A stretch of DNA of 64,000 nucleotides from Gliomastix tumulicola. Its lineage: Eukaryota; Ascomycota; Sordariomycetes; Hypocreales; Bionectriaceae. Below, one piece after another: positions 11,658 through 20,873 of this stretch. Position 1 is the stretch's first letter, and the number at the start of each line of letters is the position of its first letter. The notes beneath the pieces were generated by a model. That model searched no databases and was not told the DNA's origin. It worked only from the letters and a program-made list of their open reading frames with translations. Location: positions 246,463-310,462 of the forward strand of contig BCHX01000012.1 of assembly GCA_001599755.1 (NCBI GenBank), given 5' to 3'. Position numbers and translations under genes: made by a program.

Positions 11658-12179
11658 ATGCCTAGTATGAGTCTCGCCTCGAGCCGCTCTGCAACCGGAC
11701 GACACAGGGTAACTCGGGCTTGTGACCAGTGCCGTGTAGCGAGGCGAAAGTGTGACACCACACATCCCGTCTGTTCCGGCTGCCAGAAACACAGTCAAAG
11801 ATGCACCTACCGCCGGTCTGTCAAGAAGAGAGGTAATCAGACAGGATACCTCGGCGCCCTCGAATTAGTGCTTGCTCTGCTGCTGGAGGAGATACCGCAT
11901 AACAAACTGGTCGCTGCGAGGTTCCTCACCAGCAGTTCGTTGGCCCACACGGGGCTGTCAATACACAATGAGGATGTCACCGGGCATCTTCGAACGTCGT
12001 GGTTTGCGAGTCAGCTCTACGCAGACATCAACTATATGCTGGCCTGCCAAAATGCCCCCAAGCTGGCACTTAAAACGTTAGAAGGCCGTCAGTCCAGCGA
12101 TGAAAACGAGCAGCTCCATGAGGGCCAGGGGTCCCCTAAGGATGCGTATACCGTGTATTTACGCTCGGCAACGGTTTGA
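11658..12179 (+). pseudogene. Truncated Zn2Cys6 transcription factor
   Basis: A 173-residue frame has an intact zinc cluster, RACDQCRVARRKCDTTHPVC through CTYRR, with spacing CX2CX6CX6CX2CX6C (residues 22-49). A linker and a GYLGALELVLALLLEEIPHN segment follow, like the dimerisation/linker part of large sugar-regulator C6 proteins. Those proteins normally run 600-900 residues with a middle homology region; here the frame ends at TGA and nothing downstream to 13160 restores one. An intron near 12145 would add only about a dozen residues. It is a gene remnant or a short DNA-binding-only protein. It sits next to the broken GH43 gene. Confidence 0.6.
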
Positions 12180-12673
12180 GACTGACTTGTATTCGCCGAG
12201 GCTGGAGAGCATACAAAGGCGAGAAACCAGAAGATGAGGATTTCATGTTTTTTTCCCATACCGGCTGCAGAAGATTTACGGCGACAAAATGCATTCACGA
12301 TGTGGGAATAACCGGTATAGCGAGGGAACTCAGAGTATATTTCTTGACATCATGAACTAAGCCGTGCACCTCCTGCAAGCTACGGGGATGAGTAATCTTA
12401 GTGTTGCACCTTTATCACATTGTTCCAAAGCTGCGGCCTCATGTTGAAGCTTGACCGTGACGGGTAATACTCGGGCATACAGGCCGGCCCAGGCTCGCTC
12501 CCTGGAGGGATCTTGATTCGGCGCCGCGACTCCTACTTGTCATATTGTCATTCAGCTCGACTTGGCAGGCGCCTGGTGATGCCGAGGAGAAAAGGCCAGA
12601 ACCGTCGGTCTCCTTGTGGAAAGAAGAGAATGATCGAATTCGCACTCTAGCGGCGATGATGAGGGAAGAAGGG

Positions 12674-12699
12674 CCGGCCACCCAAATTTGGGTGGCCGG
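12674..12699. repeat. 26-bp perfect palindrome
   Basis: CCGGCCACCCAAA is followed directly by its exact reverse complement. The site lies 462 bp upstream of the BVMO start. CCGG at both ends offers CGG triplets typical of dimeric Zn2Cys6 binding, or the DNA could form a cruciform. Function is unproven. Confidence 0.8.
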
Positions 12700-12822
12700 T
12701 GCTCCTTAGCTTCCCCCACCAGCTGCCTGACTAAGCTATCCAATCTACGCCCTTCCACACTCCTCTTGTTGAAGCTACCCTAGAGTTACTTCGGCACGGA
12801 GAGACGCGGATCGGCCCCACTC

Positions 12823-12863
12823 TCGGCGCCGAAGAAAGAATGATTTTTCGGCGTCAACGCCGA
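12823..12863. promoter_or_regulatory. Paired CGGCG/CGCCG palindromes upstream of BVMO
   Basis: TCGGCGCCGA at 12823-12832 is a perfect 10-bp palindrome. At 12848-12863, TCGGCG and CGCCGA flank a TCAA spacer. The first is repeated exactly at 17880-17889, in the ligase/thioesterase promoter. Inverted CGG triplets are the usual target of Zn2Cys6 dimers. Confidence 0.5.
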
Positions 12864-12976
12864 GCGTCTGCCAATTTGGATCTCGGTTTGGGACCCTTCC
12901 CGCCGGCAATGCGGCACTAACCACAGGATGACACCCCAGAGTCTCGAGCCGTGCAGTTGTATCTTGTATCACAACC

Positions 12977-13004
12977 GAGGCCAGTGGTCCGAGGCCAGTG
13001 GTCC
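12977..13004 (+). repeat. Tandem 14-bp direct repeat
   Basis: GAGGCCAGTGGTCC occurs twice head to tail, about 160 bp before the BVMO start codon. It may be a slippage product or a tandem regulatory site. Confidence 0.7.
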
Positions 13005-13160
13005 GATGGACAAGGTTCCCCAGATGCCAGTGTGATGGACTGGCGATGATGATAAGCTGGACAGATCATCCACCAGAGACGAACGAACAGAAAGGGAAAC
13101 TCAGCTTTTTCCTTTTTCTTCCAGAGTATCATCTTCGCAGTTAGTTAAACGGCATTCATC

Positions 13161-14957
13161 ATGGGAAGCCTCGCCTCTATCAACGGTAGCGTCAGCGCGA
13201 AAGGGCCGTTGAATGGCACCAATGGAACCAACGGAGCTGACGGAGCTGACGGAGCTGACACAGCACCGTCCTCCTCCCCTGCCTACAAGATCAAGGAAGC
13301 TCTCATGGGCACCAAGAGACCAGTCAAGGTCATTTTCATGGGCATGGGTGCTGCCGGTATCGACTTTGCGCACACCCTGAAGACACGTGGGGAGAACATC
13401 AGCCTCTCCATCTACGAAAAGAACGCCGACATTGGGGGAACTTGGCTGGAGAACAGATACCCAGGTTGCGCGTGCGACATCCCCAGCGTGTCCTACCAGT
13501 TCTCCTGGCAGCGGAAGCCCGACTGGTCTCACTACTACTCGGCGTCGGAAGAGATCTGGGAGTACATGAAGTCCGTCTCAACGACCCACGATCTGGAGCA
13601 GTATGTCCATCTCAACCACAAGATTGTCGGTGCAGAGTGGCTTGAGACCAGGGGCCAGTGGAAGATATCGGTCCAGCGCCTCGACGACTCAACCGTCTTC
13701 GAAGACTACGCCGAGTTCTTCCTCAACGGCGGGGGCCATCTCAACGCCTGGAAGTGGCCCAACATCCAGGGCCTGCACAGCTTCCGCGGGCCCAAAGTGC
13801 ACAGTGCCAATTGGGACCCGTCGATTGATCTCACCGACAAGAAGGTCCTGGTGATTGGCGCCGGCAGCTCTGCCGTCCAGATCACCCCCAACATCCTCCC
13901 TCAAGTCAAGTCGCTTGATATTGTCGCCCGCTCGCCTACCTGGATCACCGCCGGCTTCGCTCCCAAATACGCAGGGCCAGGCGGCGCCAACTTTGCCTAC
14001 ACGGAGGAGACAAAGGCGCAATTCAAGAAAGACCCCAGGTTCTACCTCGCCTACTGCAAGGCTATCGAGTCGGAGCTGAGCACGAGGTTCCGCATGGTGG
14101 TCAACGATTCGGCGGAAGCCCGGGAGGCCCGGGAGTTCTCCGAGAAGCAGATGAAGCAGAAGCTCGCAAACAAGCCCGAGCTCATCGACACCCTCATGCC
14201 CAAGAACTTTGGCATCGGATGTCGCCGGCCGACTCCAGGCAACGGATTTCTCGAGAGCCTTTGCGACGAGAAGACGACAGTGTTGACCAGGGAGATCCAG
14301 CTCATCACACAGACAGGCTACGTGTCGGCCGACGGAGAGCACAAGGAGGTAGACATCATCATCTGCGCCACTGGATTCGACACCTCGTTCCGGCCTTTCT
14401 TCCCGGTTCTTGCGAACGGCAGGAACGTGCAGAACGACTTCGACTCTGGAGACACGGTGGCCTATCTCGGTCTCGGGCTTCCCGAGGTTCCCAACTACTT
14501 CCACTACAGCGGCCCTTACGGCCCTCTGGGCCACGGCTCCGCCCTTCCCATGATCGAGGCCTTCACCAACTACATCTGGCAGGTCATCGAGAAGGCTCAG
14601 CTTGAGGATATCAAGAAGATCCAGGTCAAGCGGAGAGCCGCCGAAGAGTTCACAAGGCACTCGGATCTCTACCTCAAGCGCACCGCCTGGTCCGGCCCGT
14701 GCAGCTCCTGGTTCAAGGCGGGCGACGTGGCGCGCAAGCCAACGCTCTGGCCCGGCTCCCGCCTCCACTACCTCATGGTGCTGCAGAAGCCCAGGTTCGA
14801 AGACTTCGAGATGGATTATCTGTCTGGGAACGCGTTCAACTATCTCGGGGACGGTTTCCATGTGCGAGAGTATGACGGTCATGACATCACCTGGTATTAC
14901 GGACTGCTTGATGGTAAAGATGAGCAGCCCAGCGATACACCAGACCCGCTGTATTAA
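13161..14957 (+). CDS. Type I Baeyer-Villiger monooxygenase (FAD, NADPH)
   Basis: Single exon, 598 residues. The first Rossmann motif is VIFMGMGAAGIDFAHTL (about residues 54-70, FAD). The BVMO fingerprint FXGXXXHXXXWD is present as FRGPKVHSANWD near residue 210, and the second Rossmann motif follows as VLVIGAGSSAVQ (NADPH). CATGFDTSF is the usual C-terminal FMO/BVMO element. The N-terminus has a low-complexity NGTNGTNGADGADGAD run coded by near-perfect DNA repeats. The reaction inserts oxygen next to a ketone to give an ester or lactone. The substrate cannot be read, but the neighbouring esterase, CoA ligase and hydratase suggest a ring ketone opened for beta-oxidation. Cytosolic; no targeting signal seen. 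Confidence 0.93.
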   Translation: MGSLASINGSVSAKGPLNGTNGTNGADGADGADTAPSSSPAYKIKEALMGTKRPVKVIFMGMGAAGIDFAHTLKTRGENISLSIYEKNADIGGTWLENRYPGCACDIPSVSYQFSWQRKPDWSHYYSASEEIWEYMKSVSTTHDLEQYVHLNHKIVGAEWLETRGQWKISVQRLDDSTVFEDYAEFFLNGGGHLNAWKWPNIQGLHSFRGPKVHSANWDPSIDLTDKKVLVIGAGSSAVQITPNILPQVKSLDIVARSPTWITAGFAPKYAGPGGANFAYTEETKAQFKKDPRFYLAYCKAIESELSTRFRMVVNDSAEAREAREFSEKQMKQKLANKPELIDTLMPKNFGIGCRRPTPGNGFLESLCDEKTTVLTREIQLITQTGYVSADGEHKEVDIIICATGFDTSFRPFFPVLANGRNVQNDFDSGDTVAYLGLGLPEVPNYFHYSGPYGPLGHGSALPMIEAFTNYIWQVIEKAQLEDIKKIQVKRRAAEEFTRHSDLYLKRTAWSGPCSSWFKAGDVARKPTLWPGSRLHYLMVLQKPRFEDFEMDYLSGNAFNYLGDGFHVREYDGHDITWYYGLLDGKDEQPSDTPDPLY

Positions 14958-15370
14958 TCTGGATGTTTGAAAGGAATCTCATAGTGTAGTTCAATTTATC
15001 TGTTGCCTCGACGTTGCTAATTGCATTAACCCTATGTTCAAATGTGATGCTCTTCGGTCTGTATGTGAAGAAGTCGCGAGTTGATATCCCTGACCAGGCG
15101 GAATAAGGAGGTCGTGGGCGGCGTAAACGCGAGGCCTGATGTGCGAGTAAGGCACAGAGTAACATGAAGAGAGCAACTGAAAAATCAATGAGTATTCTTT
15201 CAGGTAGTCGTTTCAATGATACCTCTACTAGCACGACACTTTACCCAGCATGCGATGGGAGGTGTTGGCGAATGGTCCTAGGTTCCAATCATGCCGAGTT
15301 TTCATGACGTCTATTCAATAGAACTAGCATACAAGTGTACTTTCAGGTTCATGTTGCGGTCCTACTCCTC
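14958..15370. other. Convergent 3' spacer
   Basis: This lies between the BVMO stop and the ligase stop. Nothing beyond presumed 3' UTRs is seen. Confidence 0.5.
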
Positions 15371-17572
15371 TTACAGTCTTGACTTGACAACTGCATCGGG
15401 ATTGGGCAAGAGCCTCTTCACAACCTTTCCGCTTCCCGAGCGAGGGAGAGATTCAAGCAAAAAGATCCCTCCCGTCAACCACTTGTGCTTCGCAAACCTG
15501 GACCTGATGAAGTTGTCAAGCTCCTCAGTAGTCACTCCAACAGTCTTTAGAACGACGAAGGCCCTAGGCTGCTCCTTTCCTCCTCTTCGTACCTTGTCAG
15601 CTCAGCTCACCTGCAAAGAATGAGGGACTCGGGTAGGCGCGCGTCGCAACAGCGAGCACAGGAACCCTGAGATGAGCGTTAACTTACACCACAGCTGCTG
15701 TGACGGTGGCGTCTGCCACCCCTGGATGGCTCACAAGAGCTTTCTCGAGTTCTGCCGGCGAGACTTGCAGTCCGTTGACTTTGATGAGTTCCTGCGATTC
15801 ATGACACCTCGGTCAGTAATCCAATAGTTCGTTCCAAGAGAGAAGGGGGGGTGAGCTCTCCAAACCTTGATTCTGTCCACGATGAAGAGACAGCGTCTGC
15901 TGTCAAAGTATCCCACGTCTCCGGTACGCAGCCACCGAGTACCATCTCTCTCTATGATGGTCTCGTTGGTCGCCTGCTGGTTCTTCCAGTAGCCTTTGGC
16001 AATGTTAGGACCGGCCACCCAAATTTCCCCAACCTTTGCATTGACCTTTAGCTCGACCTGGCCGAAGTCACGGTCAGGAATGGGGACAATCAGGGCTTTG
16101 CAGCCGGGGTTCAGCCAGCCAATAGAGCGCCCATCGTCGGTGTCGTCAGGCGCAAAACCAGTGACGTTGCATGTTGTCTCTGTCATACCCCATCCCTGCT
16201 TCACCTGCACGTGAGGCCTGAGGAACAGCTGCTCAAATCGACGCGCGACGCTGATGTCGAGCGGCGCAGCACCGCTTCCGACCATGAGGACAGACTTGAG
16301 GTTGAACCGTTCAGGGTTCGTTATCCGGTTGAGCACGCGCAGGATCGTGGGAACAACATTGATGAAGGTAATCCTGTACACGTCGATGTATCTGAGGAAC
16401 TGAACGGGGTCGAACTTGTCCATTACGTAGACCTTTGCGCCAATCCGAGGCGCAACCATGGCGTAGTACGTTTGACCCTGCACCACGATGCAACAAAACA
16501 AAGGCAAAGGGAGCGTGAGATCAGCAAAGATTCCTCAAGAAGTCCGCCCCAGGATGAAGGGTGAATGTAAGTGGAACTTACGAATGCATGATACATCGGT
16601 AGAGCAGCAAGCCATCGCTCGCCTGACTCTTGGAGAACAGAACGACGATATCGACCCAGCTCCGTGTCTTGAAAGCCAGAACGCTTGAAGATTAAATGTT
16701 CCACGTTGGAAATCAAGTTGAAATGGGTAAGCTCGACGCCCTTTGGAAGTCCCGTGGTGCTGGAAAGGTCGCAGGTATGCTGTCAGCCCCAAAGCTACAC
16801 GCTGCGCGGAATAGAGACACCGGATTCCCTACCCGCTGGAATAATTAATGACGGCTGTCGTTTCAGTAGCCTCCTTCATTGAAGTGATGGCTCTCCAGCT
16901 CCACGGCGCGGCTTCAGACGGAGAGGCCCAGATATCCGTCCATGATGGGATTTCTGTTTTCACGCTTGTAGTGACAGACGATGAACTTAAGTCGGGCTTT
17001 CCGAAAGCAAAGACATCGGACTGAGTCAGCCCAACTTCAGTGGCAGCTTTGAGCGCAGTTTCTAGCCGACCCGGCGCAGCTAGCACCAGCTTCGCCTCTG
17101 AGTCCCTCAGTTGATGGGCAAGCTCTAATCAGTGCGAGGTAGTACCAATCAGCTACCGGTACTCAAATGACAGTGTCTCGAAAGCCACGAGGATTCACTG
17201 GGCACAGTAATTGGGTTTTTTTTTTTTTTTTTACTGACCAAACTGGGAAGCTGTTGGAGATGCACCGGTGAAGATGCATCCTGCGGCCAGAATTCCCCAG
17301 AGCGCAATAGGGAAGTAAAGCTGGCTTGGTGAGCAGAGAAGAACCCTGTCTCCAGGTTGAAGACCGCGGTTCTGAAGGCCTTTGGCAAATCGCTTGACTA
17401 GCAACAGGGCAGTGTCCAAGTCAAAGCTATCCGAGGGCCTTCCTGCGTCGAAGTATGCGGCCGCATGATTGGCCGTGGACGCTGACGGATGGGAGAAGAT
17501 ATAAGACGGGATGTCAATGGCCGGGATGTCGAGCTCGCCCGCGTAAGGGGACTCAAAAAGTTGTCCAGACAT
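15371..17572 (-). CDS. Acyl-CoA ligase (ANL family, 4-coumarate-CoA-ligase-like) with PTS1
   Basis: Six exons: 17572-17239, 17124-16833, 16759-16582, 16477-15866, 15791-15690 and 15592-15371; 579 residues. ANL core motifs are clear: YSSGTTGLPKGVELTH (A3, split by an intron), QGWGMTETTCN (A5), WLRTGDVGYFD (A7) and DRIKELIKVNG (A8). SGSGKVVKR near the end carries the catalytic Lys (about 562). The protein ends KSRL; SRL fits the peroxisomal PTS1 consensus. It should activate a carboxylic acid with ATP and CoA in peroxisomes. The last junction is uncertain: the model uses GTGTAA..GACAAG, whereas the better-looking TTTGCAG acceptor 18 nt upstream brings a TGA into frame. It is divergent from the thioesterase at 18059. 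Confidence 0.9.
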
Positions 17573-18058
17573 GTTGTTTCGAGAAAGGCACGGTGACAGT
17601 ATCGCGAGACCCCCAAGAGAACAGAGAGCGGTCGTGCTAGTGGGTATCGAAACAAACAACATGCATATCATAATCTGGCTGAATATCTACGACAGCTTGA
17701 GGTTCGTTCTTCGGCACGTGACCATGACTGAACGGCCTCGGTGCTCGGAGAGCATGGATAACGACGTAAACACCTTAGACTCGTCCTTTTCTTGGCAGTT
17801 TCCACGCGACACATGGGACTGGGAGTCGTCTGATGGTGGCCGAGGTCGCCGAGCAGCCGGACTGTGGCAACGGACAGTGTCGGCGCCGAAAATGCGGGAA
17901 CTAGCGGCTATAGATTGTCACCCGGTAACCGAGGTTTCCAGCTACAGGACGTACTGCTCCCGGAGCATGTTGAATGCATCACTCCGTGTAAATACATTTC
18001 ATGACGTTCGGTAGTAGGACTAGGACAGTGGCCCTGAACGCCCCCTACGCGTCGGAGA
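17573..18058. promoter_or_regulatory. Bidirectional promoter, ligase / thioesterase
   Basis: The 486 bp between two divergent starts contain TCGGCGCCGA at 17880-17889, identical to the BVMO upstream palindrome, and GCCGAG twice near 17839-17853. Co-regulation of the pair and of BVMO is inferred from this. Confidence 0.5.
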
Positions 18059-19172
18059 ATGTACCAACATATGCCAGAGACAAGGATGCCGCCGCACCAC
18101 ACCCAAGAGTTTGAGGATGCTATCGCGGTCGCTCGCATCTCGCCACATCTATACAGCGTGAATTTGAGCCCTGAGTGGGCAATAGGCGATGGTAAGTCTC
18201 AACCTGGCGTCGATTCACGCTCACAAAGAGGCCATGGCCAACTGTACTGACGGTTGGGGAACAACCAACTGAGTAGCCCCCCATGGAGGTTATCTAGCAG
18301 CGATAGTGATGAGGGCTTCGAGGACTTACTTTTTTACTCAACATCCTGATTATTATCTGGGTAAGCCCGAGCCGATCGGTCTGCAAATCGCCTTCATACG
18401 TCGGTGCCGGGTCGGACCAGCACAGATTGAGATCAACGAACTGAAGCTGGGAAGGAGAACGTCCACCCTGCGCATCACGATGACGCAAATAACTCAAGAT
18501 GGATCCAGAAGCCACGAGACGCTGGTCGCCCATGTTACGATGTCAAACATTGACCAAGAGAAGGGTTACTCCTCGCGCCCCCGAGGGAGCCCGTCGATCC
18601 CTGGAGCTTCTCAGGTTGCACCTGAGCCGTCTTGCTCCTCAATAGTCAGAGATATTAGCCGCCAACTTAGCCATGCGTGGAGTGAGGTTGACATCCCACA
18701 CCGGAGTTTCAGGAGGGCACCTGCACACGTTAGGATTCTCGAACCAGCAATATCAGACAGCCGCAAACCTGGCAACAGGGGCCATGAGTTCAGGCAGGCG
18801 GCTGCACTGGAGTGGACGCAACAGAAGAGCGGCGGGGGCACGCAAGTGCGTGGTAAATGGACCAACGAGGCCGCAGCGTTTCTACTCGACGTTTTCCCGT
18901 CGCCACTCGCCCAGCTTGAGAGGAGCATTAACGCCAAAAGAGCTGACGCTTCACCCGTCTGGTTTCCCACACTTATGCTCAACATCGACTTCAAGAAATC
19001 CCTGCCAGTAGAAGGCCTTCCAATACTCTTCAGTCGGATCATGATCAACACAATACGGAACGGGAGAATGGACATCAGAGTAGAGCTTTCCGACGACAGC
19101 GGGGAGATGGTTGCGATAGCCACCCACTCAACGTTGATCATGAGCGAAGGGCGGAATGAGCGCAAATTGTGA
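18059..19172 (+). CDS. Thioesterase-like (hot-dog, TesB-type) protein
   Basis: Exons 18059-18191 and 18277-19172 (85-nt intron, GTAAGT..AGTAG) give 342 residues. PHGGYLAAIVMRAS after the junction is the typical entry to the first hot-dog domain of fungal thioesterase-like proteins. The second half shows FWYPT-type WFPTLMLNIDFKK and NGRMDIRVELSDDSGEMVA. These are double-hot-dog acyl-CoA thioesterase relatives often found in metabolic gene clusters; most are uncharacterised. The middle (about residues 170-260) is Ser/Arg-rich and fits the family poorly, so an unrecognised intron is possible. The C-terminus ERKL is not a standard PTS1. It shares a promoter with the CoA ligase and faces the enoyl-CoA hydratase tail to tail. 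Confidence 0.75.
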
Positions 19173-19317
19173 CGGTTTTCGGTGGAGGGAGTCTCTTCTT
19201 TTAGCTCTTTGTCGTACAATAAAAGACGATTATGAAAGAATTTCGAGAAAGAAGACCCCCAAACTAGTTGGAAGTCTGACGAAGCCATAATGCCCTTCTC
19301 TTATGCCTCTTGATTGA

Positions 19318-20184
19318 TCACAGCTTGCTATCGCGAAACAATGGCTTAGTTCGCTTTGCGAATGCGCTCAGCCCTATTTTGATGTTCTCTCCGTCATTCA
19401 TTCTCGCCACCAGTCCCTTGCCCAGCATCTCAGTCGCCGGGATCGGGCCCAGAGCCTCCCAACCCAGCCTCAGACCCTCTCGACTAGCAATTATTGAATC
19501 CGGACTGTTGCCCGCGACTTCGACAGCCAACTTGATGGCTTCGTCTGCAACTCGCTGTCCCTCAGACTCATTGTCCTGACTCGGGTTGTCTTCTATGATG
19601 AAGTTGACAAGCCCCCAACTGTGCATTGTCTGGGTGTCATACAGCCGGCCCAGCAACACCATCTCCGACGCTCGCTGCTTCCCGACCGTCCGTATCAGCC
19701 GGGGCAAGGCTCCAGCTGACGGTACAACACCTCGCTTCGCCTCTGGCAGCCCAAATCGCGCCTGGTCACGACCAGCGACCACGAGGTCGCAGTTGACGAT
19801 GATCTCCATGCCACCGCCAATGCAGAGTCCGTTGACCGCGCCCACGATGGGCTTTTTCCCAGCTCGGTTGGAAATACCCCCGAAGCCATCCGTCCTCCAT
19901 CTCTCGACGGGTTTCGAGTTTGGCGTATCAGTGCGGCGCTTCCACTCCTTCAGATTAGCACCAGCACAAAAGGCCCGACCGGTGCCCGTGATCACTGCGC
20001 ATCGCAGCGACGGCTCGCTGTCAAACCACCGGAAAAGGGTCTCCAGCTGGTCGTGCTGGCGAGAAGACAGCGCGTTGAGAGCGGCGGGGTTGTTGAGCGT
20101 GACGAGGAGGACGTGTTGGGCTGGAAACGACAGCAAAACGTCCTGGACGTGAGGCGGTGCCAAGAGAGAAGAGATGGAAGCCAT
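19318..20184 (-). CDS. Enoyl-CoA hydratase/isomerase with PTS1 (SKL)
   Basis: Single exon, 288 residues. Crotonase-fold motifs are GTGRAFCAGANLKEW (oxyanion hole and CoA binding), VNGLCIGGGMEIIVNCDLV (second oxyanion-hole Gly) and FGLPEAKRGVVPSAGALPRL with the conserved Glu. The last three residues are SKL, the canonical peroxisomal signal. It should hydrate or isomerise 2-enoyl-CoA in peroxisomal beta-oxidation or a cluster-specific variant. With the SRL-ending ligase it forms a peroxisomal pair about 2 kb apart. Confidence 0.94.
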   Translation of the reverse strand: MASISSLLAPPHVQDVLLSFPAQHVLLVTLNNPAALNALSSRQHDQLETLFRWFDSEPSLRCAVITGTGRAFCAGANLKEWKRRTDTPNSKPVERWRTDGFGGISNRAGKKPIVGAVNGLCIGGGMEIIVNCDLVVAGRDQARFGLPEAKRGVVPSAGALPRLIRTVGKQRASEMVLLGRLYDTQTMHSWGLVNFIIEDNPSQDNESEGQRVADEAIKLAVEVAGNSPDSIIASREGLRLGWEALGPIPATEMLGKGLVARMNDGENIKIGLSAFAKRTKPLFRDSKL

Positions 20185-20873
20185 TTGATTTCTTTGGCGG
20201 TGCGAGATGCTTTTGTGAAATGTCGACCATCAAAGCCACTACTTGGTGCAGACATTCATGCAGGCATTGAAATATCATGTCAAACTGGACTGGATCAACC
20301 CCTGGACCTAAAGATGACTCCGCATATTCCTCTTTTGGCCAATCACGGCTTTGGATCGGCCACAGAGATCCAAGTTTATACGTGTCTCACGCATGAAAGC
20401 CGTCTGGATCCGATAAAGAACGAGCTCGGAACGTCCCCGTGGGGGATCTGGTCTAGAAATGCAGGGTAGTTCGGGGACGAAAAGCCGCGCTACATGGAGT
20501 ACTAGTAGGTAACTAGTACTTACTACTAGCAGTGCTGGCCTAAACGAACTGCCAGCTCTCATTGGCCGTTGTCCCGCTCCGAGTATTGCAAAATTGGGGT
20601 AGCTTAGAGTGTTGACTCAGAGTGAGGGGAATCCTGGATGCGGATGCGGGGCTGATTAATAGTCGCTGACTCGTGCACTGTCTTCTCCTCCTACAAGACT
20701 TCGGCTTTTCCTCTCGGCTTTCCCATTTCCTTCCTGCTTCCCTCCCTACATCATCTCCTCGCTGCTGCGCTGCTGGTCACGTCTCTATCTCCGCCCATTC
20801 TGACCTCCTGAGCTGCCCATCGCGTTTGGCCGAGCCAGGCCGAGACTGATCCCGCTGGGTCCCGACGCCGAGC
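20185..20873. promoter_or_regulatory. Divergent promoter, hydratase / Zn2Cys6 regulator
   Basis: No coding region. Near the regulator start it has TTCGGC, CTCGGC (20713-20718) and several GCCGAG copies up to the ATG. CTAGTAG..CTACTAG arms form a short inverted repeat near 20500-20530. Confidence 0.4.

Larger units (their letters stand above)
12180..13160. promoter_or_regulatory. Upstream region of the Baeyer-Villiger monooxygenase
   Basis: No gene is seen. The region is rich in symmetric elements, listed separately: a 26-bp perfect palindrome, two CGGCG/CGCCG palindromes and a tandem 14-bp repeat, all within 490 bp of the BVMO ATG. That density is unusual compared with other spacers in the window. 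Confidence 0.45.

Noticed and set aside
13689..14882. 397-codon open frame antisense to the BVMO
   Set aside because: It lies wholly inside a well-supported gene. GC-rich third positions remove stops on the opposite strand; no family motif is present.
16011..16026. Sixteen bases shared with one arm of the 12674 palindrome
   Set aside because: It is coding sequence of the CoA ligase; one such match somewhere in 64 kb is not surprising.
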